IMG/VR virus record: IMGVR_UViG_3300043409_000324
Coordinates: 1-57,917 of that record
DNA: 57,917 bases
Source: a virus
Reading direction: 5' to 3' (one strand)
Positions 33,001 to 40,858 of the stretch are shown here, piece by piece. The notes beneath the pieces were generated by a model. That model ran no database searches and was not told where the DNA came from. It saw only the letters and a list, made by a program, of their open reading frames with translations. A program made the position numbers and the translations under genes. How positions within the stretch are numbered: position 1 is the stretch's first letter; each line of letters begins with the position of its first letter.

Positions 33001-35142
33001 TACTTTAACAACTTAGTTGGTGTTCGTATTACACCTGAGAAAACACCAGAAGAAGTTGAACTGATATACCTTGGTATTGATCCATATAAACTGTTTGGTC
33101 AATCATCAGGCGATAAAGAATATGACAGAGCTTTTGTAGAAGCAGCTAATCCAGTAATTATTTCTACTATGCAAAGAGTAATGATGGATCAACGCTATCA
33201 ATCTAAGCCAGAAATTGAACAGAAAAAATCCATTGAGGACGCAGTTAGTAAAGCTCTTCTGAAAACAGCCAGACCACTTACAGAAGCTAAGTTTATGCAG
33301 AAAGACTTGAATCGTATATACAAGATGGAGTTTAATAAACTTCCTGCAGATACTCGTAAGATTATTAACAACAGGTATGCTGCTGAAAATAATGGTAAAA
33401 CATTAGAAGAAGCTAATGACTACATGAAAGTACCTGAGTATAAAACTAAACTTAAAGATCTTAAGTTTGCTACTGGTGGCATAGTTGCTGGTAAACTTTT
33501 TAAGGCGGGAGCTAAGGCTGCTGCTACAGGCACTGAGGGGATGCTAGAACTTATTAGAAAGACTAAGAATCCTGAAGCTCTTGTTGCCAATGAAATTAAT
33601 AATATTGTAGAAAATACTTTAAGTAAGACAGACTTAACAACTAAAGCAATAACCACACAACCTGCTGCTAAAGTTAAGAGCACAACTAAATCTGCTATGT
33701 CTGAACCTAAGCCAGTGGATGCAGAGATGGAGAAGCTGGTAACAGATGCTGAAGCTACATTCACTCCACCACCTAAGGTAGAGCCTGAGGTGTTGCCAGA
33801 GATTAAGATAGACCTTCCTATGGAGGTTGCTGTTCCTTTGTCTCCTTATAGGCAAGCACTAATTGAAAGCCCTAATCTTAATAAACCTAAGTTTGGTTCT
33901 GATTTTGAAACTAGACAAAAAACATTAGGGGTGTTAAGAGATATTAGAACAAACGCTTTTGATAAGCTAGTAGAGATGCCCAATGTAACAGCCAAACTTG
34001 AAGATGATGTTATTGCTGTAGCTCAGGGTGAATACAGAGCAGCAAAAGGTAAAGAGGTGGATGTTAATAATCAAGAAGCTATTACTGACTTCATTACTTT
34101 TGCCCTTCCTTTACAGGATAAATTAAAAAGCTTACGGAAAACATATAAAAATAAACCACCAGTAGTGCTCTATCATGGTACAAAAGGGGACGCTGATGAT
34201 ATTCTTGCTAAGGGTCTTACAGACCCCACCAGCTTAGACAAGGGTCATTCAGAAATGTCGGTGGGAGCCACCTCATTTACTAAAGATATTAGATATAACT
34301 TTGCTGGAGCTAAGGGCGGTAAGAACCCTTCACAGATTTTAGAGACTAGCATTCCTTACGCTGATTATGAATTCAGACGCATTAACATGCCAATGAGTAA
34401 GTATCAAGAAAGCGAAGGCTTTGGAGATATGAATACCATTGCTCGTTCCATCACAGGTAGTCCTACTGTGGCTCGACCTTTGGGACTACCTCAATCTGTT
34501 GGATTAAGAGAAACTGAAGATGCTTTTGTTGAGAGTGATAAACTAGTGCTTGGAAGAAAGACAGAAGAAGTAGCATCTAAACTTCCATTTGTAATAAAAC
34601 AAGATAAAATAGCTAGCCAAGGTTTTAAAAGATTAACCACTATTAGAGATAATTTCTTAACTCCAGATTCTTTAAAGCCAATTAAGAAAGGTGGGATGGG
34701 TAGTGAAGAAGTTCAAGCAACCACTGCTTATAGAATTATTAGGGATCTTGTTAGGAATGAGTTTACAGAAACTAAAGGGCTGGTAAAAACATCTCAAACA
34801 ACCCTCGGAAGACTTCGTAAGATAGCTACAGACAGAGCCTTTTTAAAAGATGCAGAAATAAATCCAGACATAGTTAACTTTATACCTGAGGTTATTACTT
34901 CTTTAGAAAGAGTGGGTAGTAAAGAGAAAGCAGAAGCTTTAAAGATATTAGAAAATCAATTTAATTACCTGCGTAAATACCAAACTGGAGATGGTGGGGG
35001 TAATGAAGAAATTACCCGTATCACCAGTGAACAAACTAAAGCAGTAGATGCTATTAGAGACTTGGTAGGTGGAACCTACAGAGATAAAGAAACTAAGAAA
35101 AGAATTGGCTTAGCTAAGGGTGGCCTAGCCAGCCGTAGATAA
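30082..35142 (+). CDS. Giant internal virion protein with ADP-ribosyltransferase-like motif
   Basis: 1686 residues. The N-terminus has three imperfect copies of GMFDDLIPAKTSG, a short motif seen in phage ejection proteins. The middle (to ~1080) is helical with Gly/Ala-rich amphipathic segments, e.g. MVSGIGTSVRNGIGTGTGLT. Around residues 1140-1160 is KFATGGIVAGKLF. The C-terminal part carries VVLYHGTKGDADDILAKGL (Tyr1364-His1365) and, about 30 residues on, VGATSFTKDIRYNFAGAKGG, which resemble the first two active-site motifs of ADP-ribosyltransferases and polyvalent-protein toxin domains. It ends KGGLASRR. It probably enters the host with the DNA; the enzyme activity is inference. Confidence 0.7.
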   Translation: MGMFDDLIPAKTSGGMFDDLIPAKTSGDVSDDLMPAKPTIQQIERQAAQGLEAERKAAEKPAIITKAPMPSKAKIEEATKKSLEPTIPFEEIYKNPKIFPVIKDYMKVRLNVEQGKDQTDEDFAKDFMARMRFEEYNTFLGLMPTLVKMREANPEEATSMALGKELFKQTRSVFQPGGQGYGSADALVPYWNTLTAFATDPLSYVGFVGGKVAGQVVKISAAQEAAQLAAGAAAKGKIASLLTPTKGKAIAGVAGIETGSGIVQSLRSQQLDQMVAESLGKDVEELSVTQMAVSGIINGVFGGLEAKTAVTKFGKTGTKQFEDLIKKAKEKTPTDPNAPPTKTEAALLSPVDENMDLLAEEFMKQEGAKILDEISPAAALVEPAIRRDLSQRAIRVAMNVIENDPTYKVKAGQKTSTAIAEVFSAMDQGLIDDTLLEQAIRKEGLSPEQFAQANRVTVTQAAQIMQQYSTASKTLNRLRQIDPDVAKQVDALYGAPDEYTSAMGWWMGAFLRAERESKAVMVSGIGTSVRNGIGTGTGLTLNSAASLIEGTLMTVGKTLSGDAKGARIATLKTSISDTIEKAFGSWYYLSKGDLSSVVTDELLKHNPSLRNNILSSMQEDSTDLSKFARLINSLNVAQDAIFRKAIFAHSVETKLKDVGLDMYELLAQGKVIPSDVLKEAADDTLKATFSYMPKVPKKGINTLEAKSEQIGNYVVKAIEDTPFTSLVVPFPRFMANAIAFQYRYSPLGGIAGAESVIRGSKMMANGDAGGASLVRKGQENIAKGVVGTAALIAAIDYRANNQDVEWFEKKNSDNTTTDLRGLFPLGGVTLAAADLIVKQQRGLSIKVGGAIEALIGMKLPAGTQTYLVDQIISAVDSERDTDKLSVAIGRVTGDFIGRFTTPFIVKDIFNFVDAIREGGSIARDPNVITSDKPADKMLEAMGNRLKSKIPVLKEDLPEAIPRVKQGPIYKEGEYFNNLVGVRITPEKTPEEVELIYLGIDPYKLFGQSSGDKEYDRAFVEAANPVIISTMQRVMMDQRYQSKPEIEQKKSIEDAVSKALLKTARPLTEAKFMQKDLNRIYKMEFNKLPADTRKIINNRYAAENNGKTLEEANDYMKVPEYKTKLKDLKFATGGIVAGKLFKAGAKAAATGTEGMLELIRKTKNPEALVANEINNIVENTLSKTDLTTKAITTQPAAKVKSTTKSAMSEPKPVDAEMEKLVTDAEATFTPPPKVEPEVLPEIKIDLPMEVAVPLSPYRQALIESPNLNKPKFGSDFETRQKTLGVLRDIRTNAFDKLVEMPNVTAKLEDDVIAVAQGEYRAAKGKEVDVNNQEAITDFITFALPLQDKLKSLRKTYKNKPPVVLYHGTKGDADDILAKGLTDPTSLDKGHSEMSVGATSFTKDIRYNFAGAKGGKNPSQILETSIPYADYEFRRINMPMSKYQESEGFGDMNTIARSITGSPTVARPLGLPQSVGLRETEDAFVESDKLVLGRKTEEVASKLPFVIKQDKIASQGFKRLTTIRDNFLTPDSLKPIKKGGMGSEEVQATTAYRIIRDLVRNEFTETKGLVKTSQTTLGRLRKIATDRAFLKDAEINPDIVNFIPEVITSLERVGSKEKAEALKILENQFNYLRKYQTGDGGGNEEITRITSEQTKAVDAIRDLVGGTYRDKETKKRIGLAKGGLASRR

Positions 35143-35568
35143 TACAACATGAGATAGTCTATCAAGAGGAACCTTGTAAAAGAGTTCACCTTGGTAGACA
35201 TATTTATTTCTAGACTCTTTAACTTCTGAATCTAATACAGCAGCAGCTTCGCAATGAAACAATGCTGTGCCATCTTTATTAATAGAGAAGAAGTGTGTAG
35301 GTAGTTCTTGTGTTAAGAGCTTCTTCTTCCTAGCAGGTACATTCAAATCTTCATAGGGAAACTCTACAGTTTTCCATGACAGTCTGACTTCTACCTCAGC
35401 GTACCCCACCAACAAGCTGTCTTTGTACAGATGCAGATCAATCCCATACCTGTCAGGATTGTCTCTAGCTTCCATATCCCAAAAAGAAGAGACATAGTTT
35501 TTAACTACATCTCTTCCAAACTTGTCGTAGGTATCGTGCAGTTCTTTATCAAACCGCTTGGTAGCCAT
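35125..35568 (-). CDS. Conserved phage protein, possible nuclease-like fold
   Basis: 147 residues from the ATG at 35568; the longer frame to 35694 only shadows the next gene. NPDRYGIDLHLYKDSLLVGY followed by AEVEVRLSW has the spacing of an Asp...Glu-x-(Glu/Lys)-like restriction-endonuclease core, but the usual Lys is replaced (EVEVR). The rest, ELPTHFFSINKDGTALFHCE and KYVYQGELFYKVPLD, is a conserved small-phage-protein pattern. It is the last gene of the leftward arm, and its 3' end overlaps the end of the giant rightward gene by 18 bases. Confidence 0.65.
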   Translation of the reverse strand: MATKRFDKELHDTYDKFGRDVVKNYVSSFWDMEARDNPDRYGIDLHLYKDSLLVGYAEVEVRLSWKTVEFPYEDLNVPARKKKLLTQELPTHFFSINKDGTALFHCEAAAVLDSEVKESRNKYVYQGELFYKVPLDRLSHVVLSTAG

Positions 35569-35737
35569 TAAGTCTTTCAATGTTATCGAAGTAGCCACGA
35601 TCAAATCCTCGTTGCCATTCCTTACCTGCCACAGATGATGGTTCATATTGATTGACCAACCATCCATGCCTGAAAGCTTTATAGCCCTGTTCAAATTGAA
35701 TACGCAATGGTGCAGATCGTTCAGACTTGACTTGCAT
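35549..35737 (-). CDS. Small RMF-like protein
   Basis: 62 residues. EQGYKAFRHGWLVNQYEP then GKEWQRGFDRGYFDNI resembles the two-helix ribosome-modulation-factor-like pattern found in small phage and bacterial proteins (GxxAFxxG...WxxGFxxG). Ribosome binding is only a possibility. It has a GGGGAA ribosome-binding site and overlaps the next gene by 20 bases. Confidence 0.6.
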   Translation of the reverse strand: MQVKSERSAPLRIQFEQGYKAFRHGWLVNQYEPSSVAGKEWQRGFDRGYFDNIERLNGYQAV

Positions 35738-35738
35738 G

Positions 35739-35945
35739 TTATTCCCCTGTAGGTTTATCGCCCTTGATGAGTTCGCCTATCTCTTCAAACTCACCAATAT
35801 AGATACTAAGAAAAGGCAACTTAAGTAGTATACCACTATAAGATACCAACTTATCCTGTGGTCCACCATCATCTATGATGTGACAGATGGTGTCATTGAA
35901 TTCAATGTCCAGTCCAATGCCTTGCCTTAGCTCTACAACAATCAT
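35739..35945 (-). CDS. Hypothetical small acidic protein
   Basis: 68 residues, beta-like, with VSYSGILLKLPFLSIYIGEF and an acidic start. Its ATG overlaps the nrdB stop by 3 bases. Not recognised. Confidence 0.6.
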   Translation of the reverse strand: MIVVELRQGIGLDIEFNDTICHIIDDGGPQDKLVSYSGILLKLPFLSIYIGEFEEIGELIKGDKPTGE

Positions 35946-36901
35946 GCTGCCTTACCCCATACATCATCCCAAGTACCAGTGGTAGCACCCTTGCTGTAGT
36001 CTGTTACACGTTGCTCAAAGAAGTTGGTGTGGCTAACACCAAGCATACCATCCACCCAAGGCAGAGGGTTCTTCTTGATCTTGTAGATGCCTTTCATCCC
36101 CATAGAGATGAGTCTGCGATCAGCAATGTAGCGAATGTATTGCTTCACTTCTTCTTTCGTGAGTTTCTCAACCTCAACCATTGAAAAAGCCAGATCCACA
36201 AACTGATCCTCCAGACCCACCATTTGATCTGCAATTTCCTTGATGCGGTCCGAAGTGCTCTCATCTTTGTTGTGCTTAACATACTCACGATACACCTTTA
36301 TCATGCCTTCAGCATGCTGAGTTTCGTCCACAATAGACCAAGCAATGATTTGGCCCAACCCCTTAAGCTTACCATTCCTTGCAAAGTTTAGCAACATAAC
36401 AAAGCTAGAGAATAGCTGCATGCCTTCACCGAATGCAGAGATGGCTGCAATTTTCTCAGCCATTGGTGCTGCACTCAGATTGTTAATGTAGTCATGCTTC
36501 TCCACCATCTCCCTATACTGTAGGAATTCATTGTAGGTGGATTCAGGTAAGCCTAAGGTTTCAATGAGGTGAGCATAGGCTGCTACATGCAGGGCTTCCC
36601 TACCTGCAAAGCCACTCATCATCATCCTCACTTCAGGCTGCTTGAACACTGGGATGTAGTGGTCATGGTATCCACTGCCAATGTCCAAGTCTCCTTGTAC
36701 AAAGAAGCGCAAGATCTTTGTTAGAAACTCTTGCTCTTGTTTGCTCAGCTTCTTATAGTCTTTAACATCCTCAGACATTGGTACTTCTGTATGAAGCCAA
36801 TGGCTCTGCTCATGTTGCAGCCAAGCATCATAAGCCCAAGGATACTTAAAGGGTTTGAATGTTGTACGCTCTTGCGTGATGTCTGTCTTAGTCTTTACCA
36901 T
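35942..36901 (-). CDS. nrdB: Ribonucleotide reductase small subunit, class Ia
   Basis: 319 residues from the ATG at 36901, which has GAAGGA just upstream; a GTG at 36913 would add four residues. The diiron-radical motif is intact: ExxHxxxY reads EALHVAAY (Glu102, His105, Tyr109), and the second half-site gives SAFGEGMQLF and DETQHAEG. It houses the tyrosyl radical that starts ribonucleotide reduction in NrdA. It follows nrdA with the starts almost touching, so the pair is co-translated. Confidence 0.93.
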   Translation of the reverse strand: MVKTKTDITQERTTFKPFKYPWAYDAWLQHEQSHWLHTEVPMSEDVKDYKKLSKQEQEFLTKILRFFVQGDLDIGSGYHDHYIPVFKQPEVRMMMSGFAGREALHVAAYAHLIETLGLPESTYNEFLQYREMVEKHDYINNLSAAPMAEKIAAISAFGEGMQLFSSFVMLLNFARNGKLKGLGQIIAWSIVDETQHAEGMIKVYREYVKHNKDESTSDRIKEIADQMVGLEDQFVDLAFSMVEVEKLTKEEVKQYIRYIADRRLISMGMKGIYKIKKNPLPWVDGMLGVSHTNFFEQRVTDYSKGATTGTWDDVWGKAA

Positions 36902-36902
36902 A

Positions 36903-38684
36903 TCATCCTTCACATGCTAAACAAGTTTCACCTTCTGCCACCTGCTTCAAATCAATATCGTCTTCAATACGTTGACGTTTAATCTGAGCACCCACCTTAT
37001 CTGCCTTACGCACCTTCTCTGAACGAAGATAGTATAGGCTCTTTAGTCCACTCTTCCAAGCAAGGAAGTGAATGGCATGTAGATATTTAATGGATACATT
37101 GGCAGGGAAGAACAGGTTAATGCTCTGTCCTTGGTCAATATATTTCTGTCTGTCTGATGCAAGCTCAACCAACCAACGCTGATCAATCTCCATAGCAGTC
37201 TTAAACACTTCCTTCAATTGATCAGAGATGTCTAGGTGCTGTACAGATCCTTCGTTGCTGATGATGGATGCCCACACATCATCATCGTCCATGCCCAGTG
37301 CAGCAAGTTGTGCTTTCAGGAACCTGTTCTTGTAAACGAATGACCCACTGAGCGTGTCTTGGCGAAATACATTCGCTCTGTACGGCTCGACTGAAGGGCT
37401 AGTATTACCCATGATAAGGCTGCTACTGGCATTAGGGGCAATAGCAGTGTGATGACTAAACCTTCTACGAATATTACCGTGACCAGCATCAATACAACTA
37501 CCACGCTGCTGCTCCAAGATAGAGTCAGCAATTAAACACGAAGAATGAATGTGCTTAAAGATTTCATTGTTAAAGCTCTTAGCCATCACACCATCGATGG
37601 CTACACCTTTCTTCTGTAAGAATGCATGAAAGCCTAGAGTACCTACACCAATGCTTCGCTCCATCATTGCGCTGTACTTAGCCCTAGCAATTGTTGATGG
37701 TGCTTTGTCGATGAAGTATTGCAAGACATTGTCTAGCATTTCCATAACATCTAAAATGAATCGCTTGTCATCTTTCCAGTCATCGTAGTATTCTAAGTTG
37801 AGAGAAGACAAGCAGCACACTGCTGTTCGTTTCTCGTTAGTTGGTAGGAAGATTTCTGTACACAAGTTGCTGCCATTAATCTTCAAGCCTTTGTCACTCA
37901 ACCACTTAGGCATAGCCTTATTAGCTGTATCAATGAACACCAAGTATGGCTCACCTGTCTGCATACGCAGGTCCAATATCTTCTGCCACAAATATTTAGC
38001 AGACACTGTCTCTACCACCTCACCACTGGAAGGATTCTTTAGCTGAAAGCTATCATCAAAGTCAGGATCTTTCATGGCCTTCTCAATGATGGTCATGAAT
38101 TCATCAGTGATGTTGATGCCGTGATGCAGGTTTAATGTGCGTACATTCTGGTCACCTGTAGGCTTACGCATCTCCAGAAACTGGATGATGTCAGGGTGGT
38201 GGATGTCTAGATAGGCAGCATAGCTACCCCGTCTTGTGCGTCCTTGGCGATAGGCCAATGAACTAGCATCGTATATCTTAAGGTGGGGCATAACACCAGT
38301 AGACTTATCATCGCCATTGCGGATACCAACATGAACCCCGACACCACCACCATACATGGATAGCCAATTAGTTTCTGATAGGTTATCGACCAAGCCTTCT
38401 GCACTATCATCCATATAGTTAAGGAAGCAGCTAATAGGGAAACCACGCTTAGAGCGACCAAAAGATAGGATAGGCGTAGAGTAGCTAAGCCAGTGCTTAC
38501 TACTGTAGTCATACAATCGCTGAGCATGCTCTTGACTTGACGCAAACGATTCCGAAACATATGCAAATCTTTCTTGAGGGCTAGCCTCTTCATCCTTCAT
38601 ATAACTCTCTCTCAATCTCTGGATGCCTAGCTCATCAAACAATGCGTCCCGAGACAGGTCAATGCTGACCTTAAACTTTGCCAT
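36903..38684 (-). CDS. nrdA: Ribonucleotide reductase large subunit, class Ia
   Basis: 593 residues. Active-site residues are all visible: Cys86 (ISCFLN), the NLCTE motif with Cys275 and Glu277, Cys290 (VCCLSSLN), the radical-transfer Tyr pair in KSLYYLRSEK, and the C-terminal CLAC pair that re-reduces the site. The protein begins almost directly at the catalytic barrel, without the ~90-residue ATP-cone. Overall activity control by ATP/dATP is therefore missing, as in many phage enzymes. It makes dNDPs for phage DNA. It starts behind a terminator, with CAGGAG upstream. Confidence 0.94.
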   Translation of the reverse strand: MAKFKVSIDLSRDALFDELGIQRLRESYMKDEEASPQERFAYVSESFASSQEHAQRLYDYSSKHWLSYSTPILSFGRSKRGFPISCFLNYMDDSAEGLVDNLSETNWLSMYGGGVGVHVGIRNGDDKSTGVMPHLKIYDASSLAYRQGRTRRGSYAAYLDIHHPDIIQFLEMRKPTGDQNVRTLNLHHGINITDEFMTIIEKAMKDPDFDDSFQLKNPSSGEVVETVSAKYLWQKILDLRMQTGEPYLVFIDTANKAMPKWLSDKGLKINGSNLCTEIFLPTNEKRTAVCCLSSLNLEYYDDWKDDKRFILDVMEMLDNVLQYFIDKAPSTIARAKYSAMMERSIGVGTLGFHAFLQKKGVAIDGVMAKSFNNEIFKHIHSSCLIADSILEQQRGSCIDAGHGNIRRRFSHHTAIAPNASSSLIMGNTSPSVEPYRANVFRQDTLSGSFVYKNRFLKAQLAALGMDDDDVWASIISNEGSVQHLDISDQLKEVFKTAMEIDQRWLVELASDRQKYIDQGQSINLFFPANVSIKYLHAIHFLAWKSGLKSLYYLRSEKVRKADKVGAQIKRQRIEDDIDLKQVAEGETCLACEG

Positions 38685-38705
38685 AGAAATACTCCTGATA
38701 GGGGG

Positions 38706-38730
38706 AAAAAAAGGGAGCCAAAGCTCCCAG
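38706..38730 (-). terminator. Intrinsic terminator between thyX and nrdA
   Basis: Read on the minus strand, GGGAGC-TTTG-GCTCCC is followed by seven T. It lies downstream of thyX and just upstream of nrdA in the same direction. It should end or attenuate transcription from the replication genes before the reductase genes. Confidence 0.9.
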
Positions 38731-38766
38731 AGGAAAGGTAGTTATACCTCAGATGGCTACTGCTTG

Positions 38767-39384
38767 CTATGCTGTAAACAGTGAAGGGAATAAGTTAGTT
38801 AGTACCCTCTTACATTCTTCTGCCACTTCACGATGTTCTTTCTGTGTTGCTTTGTCACAACGGATATCAACGTAGTGCATCCAGCTTCTCAGTGTACCAT
38901 TCATGTACATCCTACTGGTGGTCATACCTTCAGGTAACACCTTTCGTGCCACCTCCTTAGCTATACCCATGCCTAATGCAGCCTCATAGGACCGCCTAGA
39001 AGCCCTTAAAACATCCTGTTGTAGCTCCTGCCATACCCTCATCAGTTCACGGTCCTGTACGGGGATGGAGTTCTGTCTATTCTTATCGTCCTGCAGCCTT
39101 GCCTCACTAGTTTCATAGCGTGAGGAAATGGCATAGCGTTGTGAGAATTCTTGGAAGCTGAAGCTACGATGACGTAGGATTTGACGGGCAACGTCACGGG
39201 TAGTTTCAATTTCCATACAAACATTGACCATTTCAAATGGACTCCAGTGTTTGTTGTCCATCAAATACTTCAACAGCTTAGGTGCTGTCTCAGGATTGTC
39301 CTGATTCTCCGGGTTGCTCACCCTCGCCATGTAAGCTATCAGATGTTCCGCATTTGGTGTAGCCCATATCAACGTCACCCACAT
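38767..39384 (-). CDS. thyX: Flavin-dependent thymidylate synthase
   Basis: 205 residues from the ATG at 39384, which has AAGGA 7 bases upstream; a further ATG at 39402 is in frame but places the ribosome site inside the gene. RHRSFSFQEFSQR (71-83) is the ThyX signature RHRx7S that binds FAD and dUMP. It makes dTMP using methylene-THF and reduced flavin. Together with nrdAB it feeds phage DNA synthesis. It ends before a strong terminator. Confidence 0.94.
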   Translation of the reverse strand: MWVTLIWATPNAEHLIAYMARVSNPENQDNPETAPKLLKYLMDNKHWSPFEMVNVCMEIETTRDVARQILRHRSFSFQEFSQRYAISSRYETSEARLQDDKNRQNSIPVQDRELMRVWQELQQDVLRASRRSYEAALGMGIAKEVARKVLPEGMTTSRMYMNGTLRSWMHYVDIRCDKATQKEHREVAEECKRVLTNLFPSLFTA

Positions 39385-39523
39385 ATTTATTTCCTTCTTC
39401 AATGCCGTTCTTAAGGGCTGTAATTATACCGAGGTTGAGCAGGATGTTACGCTCTTCCCAATTTAAATCGAAGTGATAGGTTGCACTACCATCATCGTGT
39501 TCTGCTAACAGTTCTACATTCAT
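39290..39523 (-). CDS. Small conserved phage protein overlapping thyX
   Basis: 77 residues: MNVELLAEHDDGSATYHFDL then WEERNILLNLGIITALKNGI is a pattern I recall in small phage proteins. The last ~30 residues are coded over the start of thyX in another frame and look unstructured (SDSLHGEGEQPGESGQS). The overlap of 95 bases is long. Function unknown. Confidence 0.65.
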   Translation of the reverse strand: MNVELLAEHDDGSATYHFDLNWEERNILLNLGIITALKNGIEEGNKYVGDVDMGYTKCGTSDSLHGEGEQPGESGQS

Positions 39524-39912
39524 TCCTTTTTCCTTTCTGCTTTCTCTTCTTCTGTCTTCACCTTATGGCATGGCTTACACAACACCTGAAGGTTTTCTAT
39601 CTCACAGAAGATACGATCAATAAACATATCCCAACTAACAAAGCCTTCTGTTGGTGATACTACAGGTAGTATGTGATCTACCTGTACATCAGCAGCAACA
39701 AACTGTTTCTTACATTTGGCACACTTGTAATGCATTGCCAACTTGCCTGTCTTCTTATTAGTCTTCCTGCCAACGAAGGCTTCTTTAAGAGCCTTGTATT
39801 TAGGAGGCCAACGCCTAGACGCAGCTCTCAGTGCTGAGGTGACAAAGCTTCTAAACCTAGAGTCTGTCCACTCACCACCATTTCTTTTCTTATCTACCAA
39901 TTTGTGTATCAA
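39520..39912 (-). CDS. HNH endonuclease-like protein
   Basis: 130 residues. A zinc-ribbon HNH core is visible: CAKC (64-67), VQVDHILPV with Asp79-His80, NLQVLCKPCH (112-116) and KVKT. There is no intron or homing-type target-recognition domain, so it may be a free-standing HNH enzyme acting in packaging, recombination or host DNA breakdown. It sits among replication genes with 4-base overlaps. Confidence 0.85.
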   Translation of the reverse strand: MIHKLVDKKRNGGEWTDSRFRSFVTSALRAASRRWPPKYKALKEAFVGRKTNKKTGKLAMHYKCAKCKKQFVAADVQVDHILPVVSPTEGFVSWDMFIDRIFCEIENLQVLCKPCHKVKTEEEKAERKKE

Positions 39913-40090
39913 CTAAATGCGACATGTCAGCAGCATCGTAATGCACAAATAAATCTCTAGCAATTAATAAAGCTTCGTCAACATCTAAAGCAACAAACTC
40001 AGTTTGATACTTATCAAATTCATCCTCAATTACATGTTCAACAACATAGCCATTACTGGCTTCTCGAATTGTTACAGAGTTAACTTTCAT
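39890..40090 (-). CDS. Hypothetical small protein
   Basis: 66 residues, with TEFVALDVDEALLIARDLFV as the most conserved-looking part. It overlaps the HNH gene by 23 bases and the upstream gene by 4. Not recognised. Confidence 0.6.
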   Translation of the reverse strand: MKVNSVTIREASNGYVVEHVIEDEFDKYQTEFVALDVDEALLIARDLFVHYDAADMSHLVDTQIGR

Positions 40091-40263
40091 TCTAGTCCTT
40101 CCACATCCACATGACGAAAGATAATCTCATGTGCATCCATTCTTTCCAATGAGGCTGTTAGGTTCTCAATGAGTACCTCGCTCAACACTTCTTCATTCAG
40201 ATAGACATTAGGCAGGTCTTCTGGTTTAAAGAATACTTTTAAACTAATGTCTACAGCAATCAT
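40087..40263 (-). CDS. Hypothetical small acidic protein
   Basis: 58 residues, MIAVDISLKVFFKPEDLPNV and a Glu/Leu-rich helix. It fills an otherwise empty 170-base gap and is joined to both neighbours by ATGA overlaps, which is strong positional support. Function unknown. Confidence 0.6.
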   Translation of the reverse strand: MIAVDISLKVFFKPEDLPNVYLNEEVLSEVLIENLTASLERMDAHEIIFRHVDVEGLE

Positions 40264-40523
40264 AATTTTTCCAGTCTTTCTTCTACAAGTCTAGCATACC
40301 CAATGATGTCATGCCATGAGTCATGATACCAAGGATCACCATTAACAATGCGAGAGATTTTATTACAGATGAGATCAAGGCTTTCCTTCATATCATCATC
40401 CATCTCTTTCCATTCAGCACCAGACCTAACAGATTCTTTTAAAGCTTGTGAAACTCTAGAGACATCTTCTTTGTAGTTGCCATACCTAACACCTCGTTGT
40501 ATTAATGTATCATCTATGTTCAT
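40260..40523 (-). CDS. DUF6378-like phage protein
   Basis: 87 residues. LIQRGVRYGNYKEDV, KESLDLICNKISRIVNGDPW and HDSWHDIIGYARL match the helical pattern (RG..YG ... KI.RI ... DSW.DI.GYA.L) of a phage family I know as DUF6378, which is distantly MazG-like. A nucleotide-related role is possible. The number is from memory. Confidence 0.75.
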   Translation of the reverse strand: MNIDDTLIQRGVRYGNYKEDVSRVSQALKESVRSGAEWKEMDDDMKESLDLICNKISRIVNGDPWYHDSWHDIIGYARLVEERLEKL

Positions 40524-40858
40524 TGAATGCCTCCAATTGTTTTGGTGTTAATGGTGAAGCTGCCATCGCCAAAGCTATCATGATCTGCATTGTAAGAGAA
40601 GTCACCAACATCAGCAAACATCTTACCGCAATACTCAACAAGCTTATTAGCAAGCTCCTCATCTTCTTCCATGTGTTGAATGGTTGCTGCTAATATCGTA
40701 GCCATACCAATCAGGTTATTCACATCGTCTTCACTGATAGTGAGTGGACCAAAGCCACTGACTAACACTTGAAAGTTGTTTGTATATTTCCCATCCACAA
40801 TAGTAGGACGGAGGATTAGTGCAATGTCATTTGGCTTTAAGCTTGTGGAGGATTCCAT
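40520..40858 (-). CDS. Hypothetical phage protein
   Basis: 112 residues: a beta N-terminus (NDIALILRPTIVDGKYTNNF), a helix with NNLIGMATILAATIQHMEED and a polar C-terminus. It overlaps the exonuclease gene by 22 bases. I do not recognise a family. Confidence 0.65.
   Translation of the reverse strand: MESSTSLKPNDIALILRPTIVDGKYTNNFQVLVSGFGPLTISEDDVNNLIGMATILAATIQHMEEDEELANKLVEYCGKMFADVGDFSYNADHDSFGDGSFTINTKTIGGIQ

Noticed and set aside
39290-39912. HNH gene as a homing endonuclease in an intron
   Set aside because: The flanking genes are intact and joined by 4-base overlaps, and no intron-like structure or split gene is visible.
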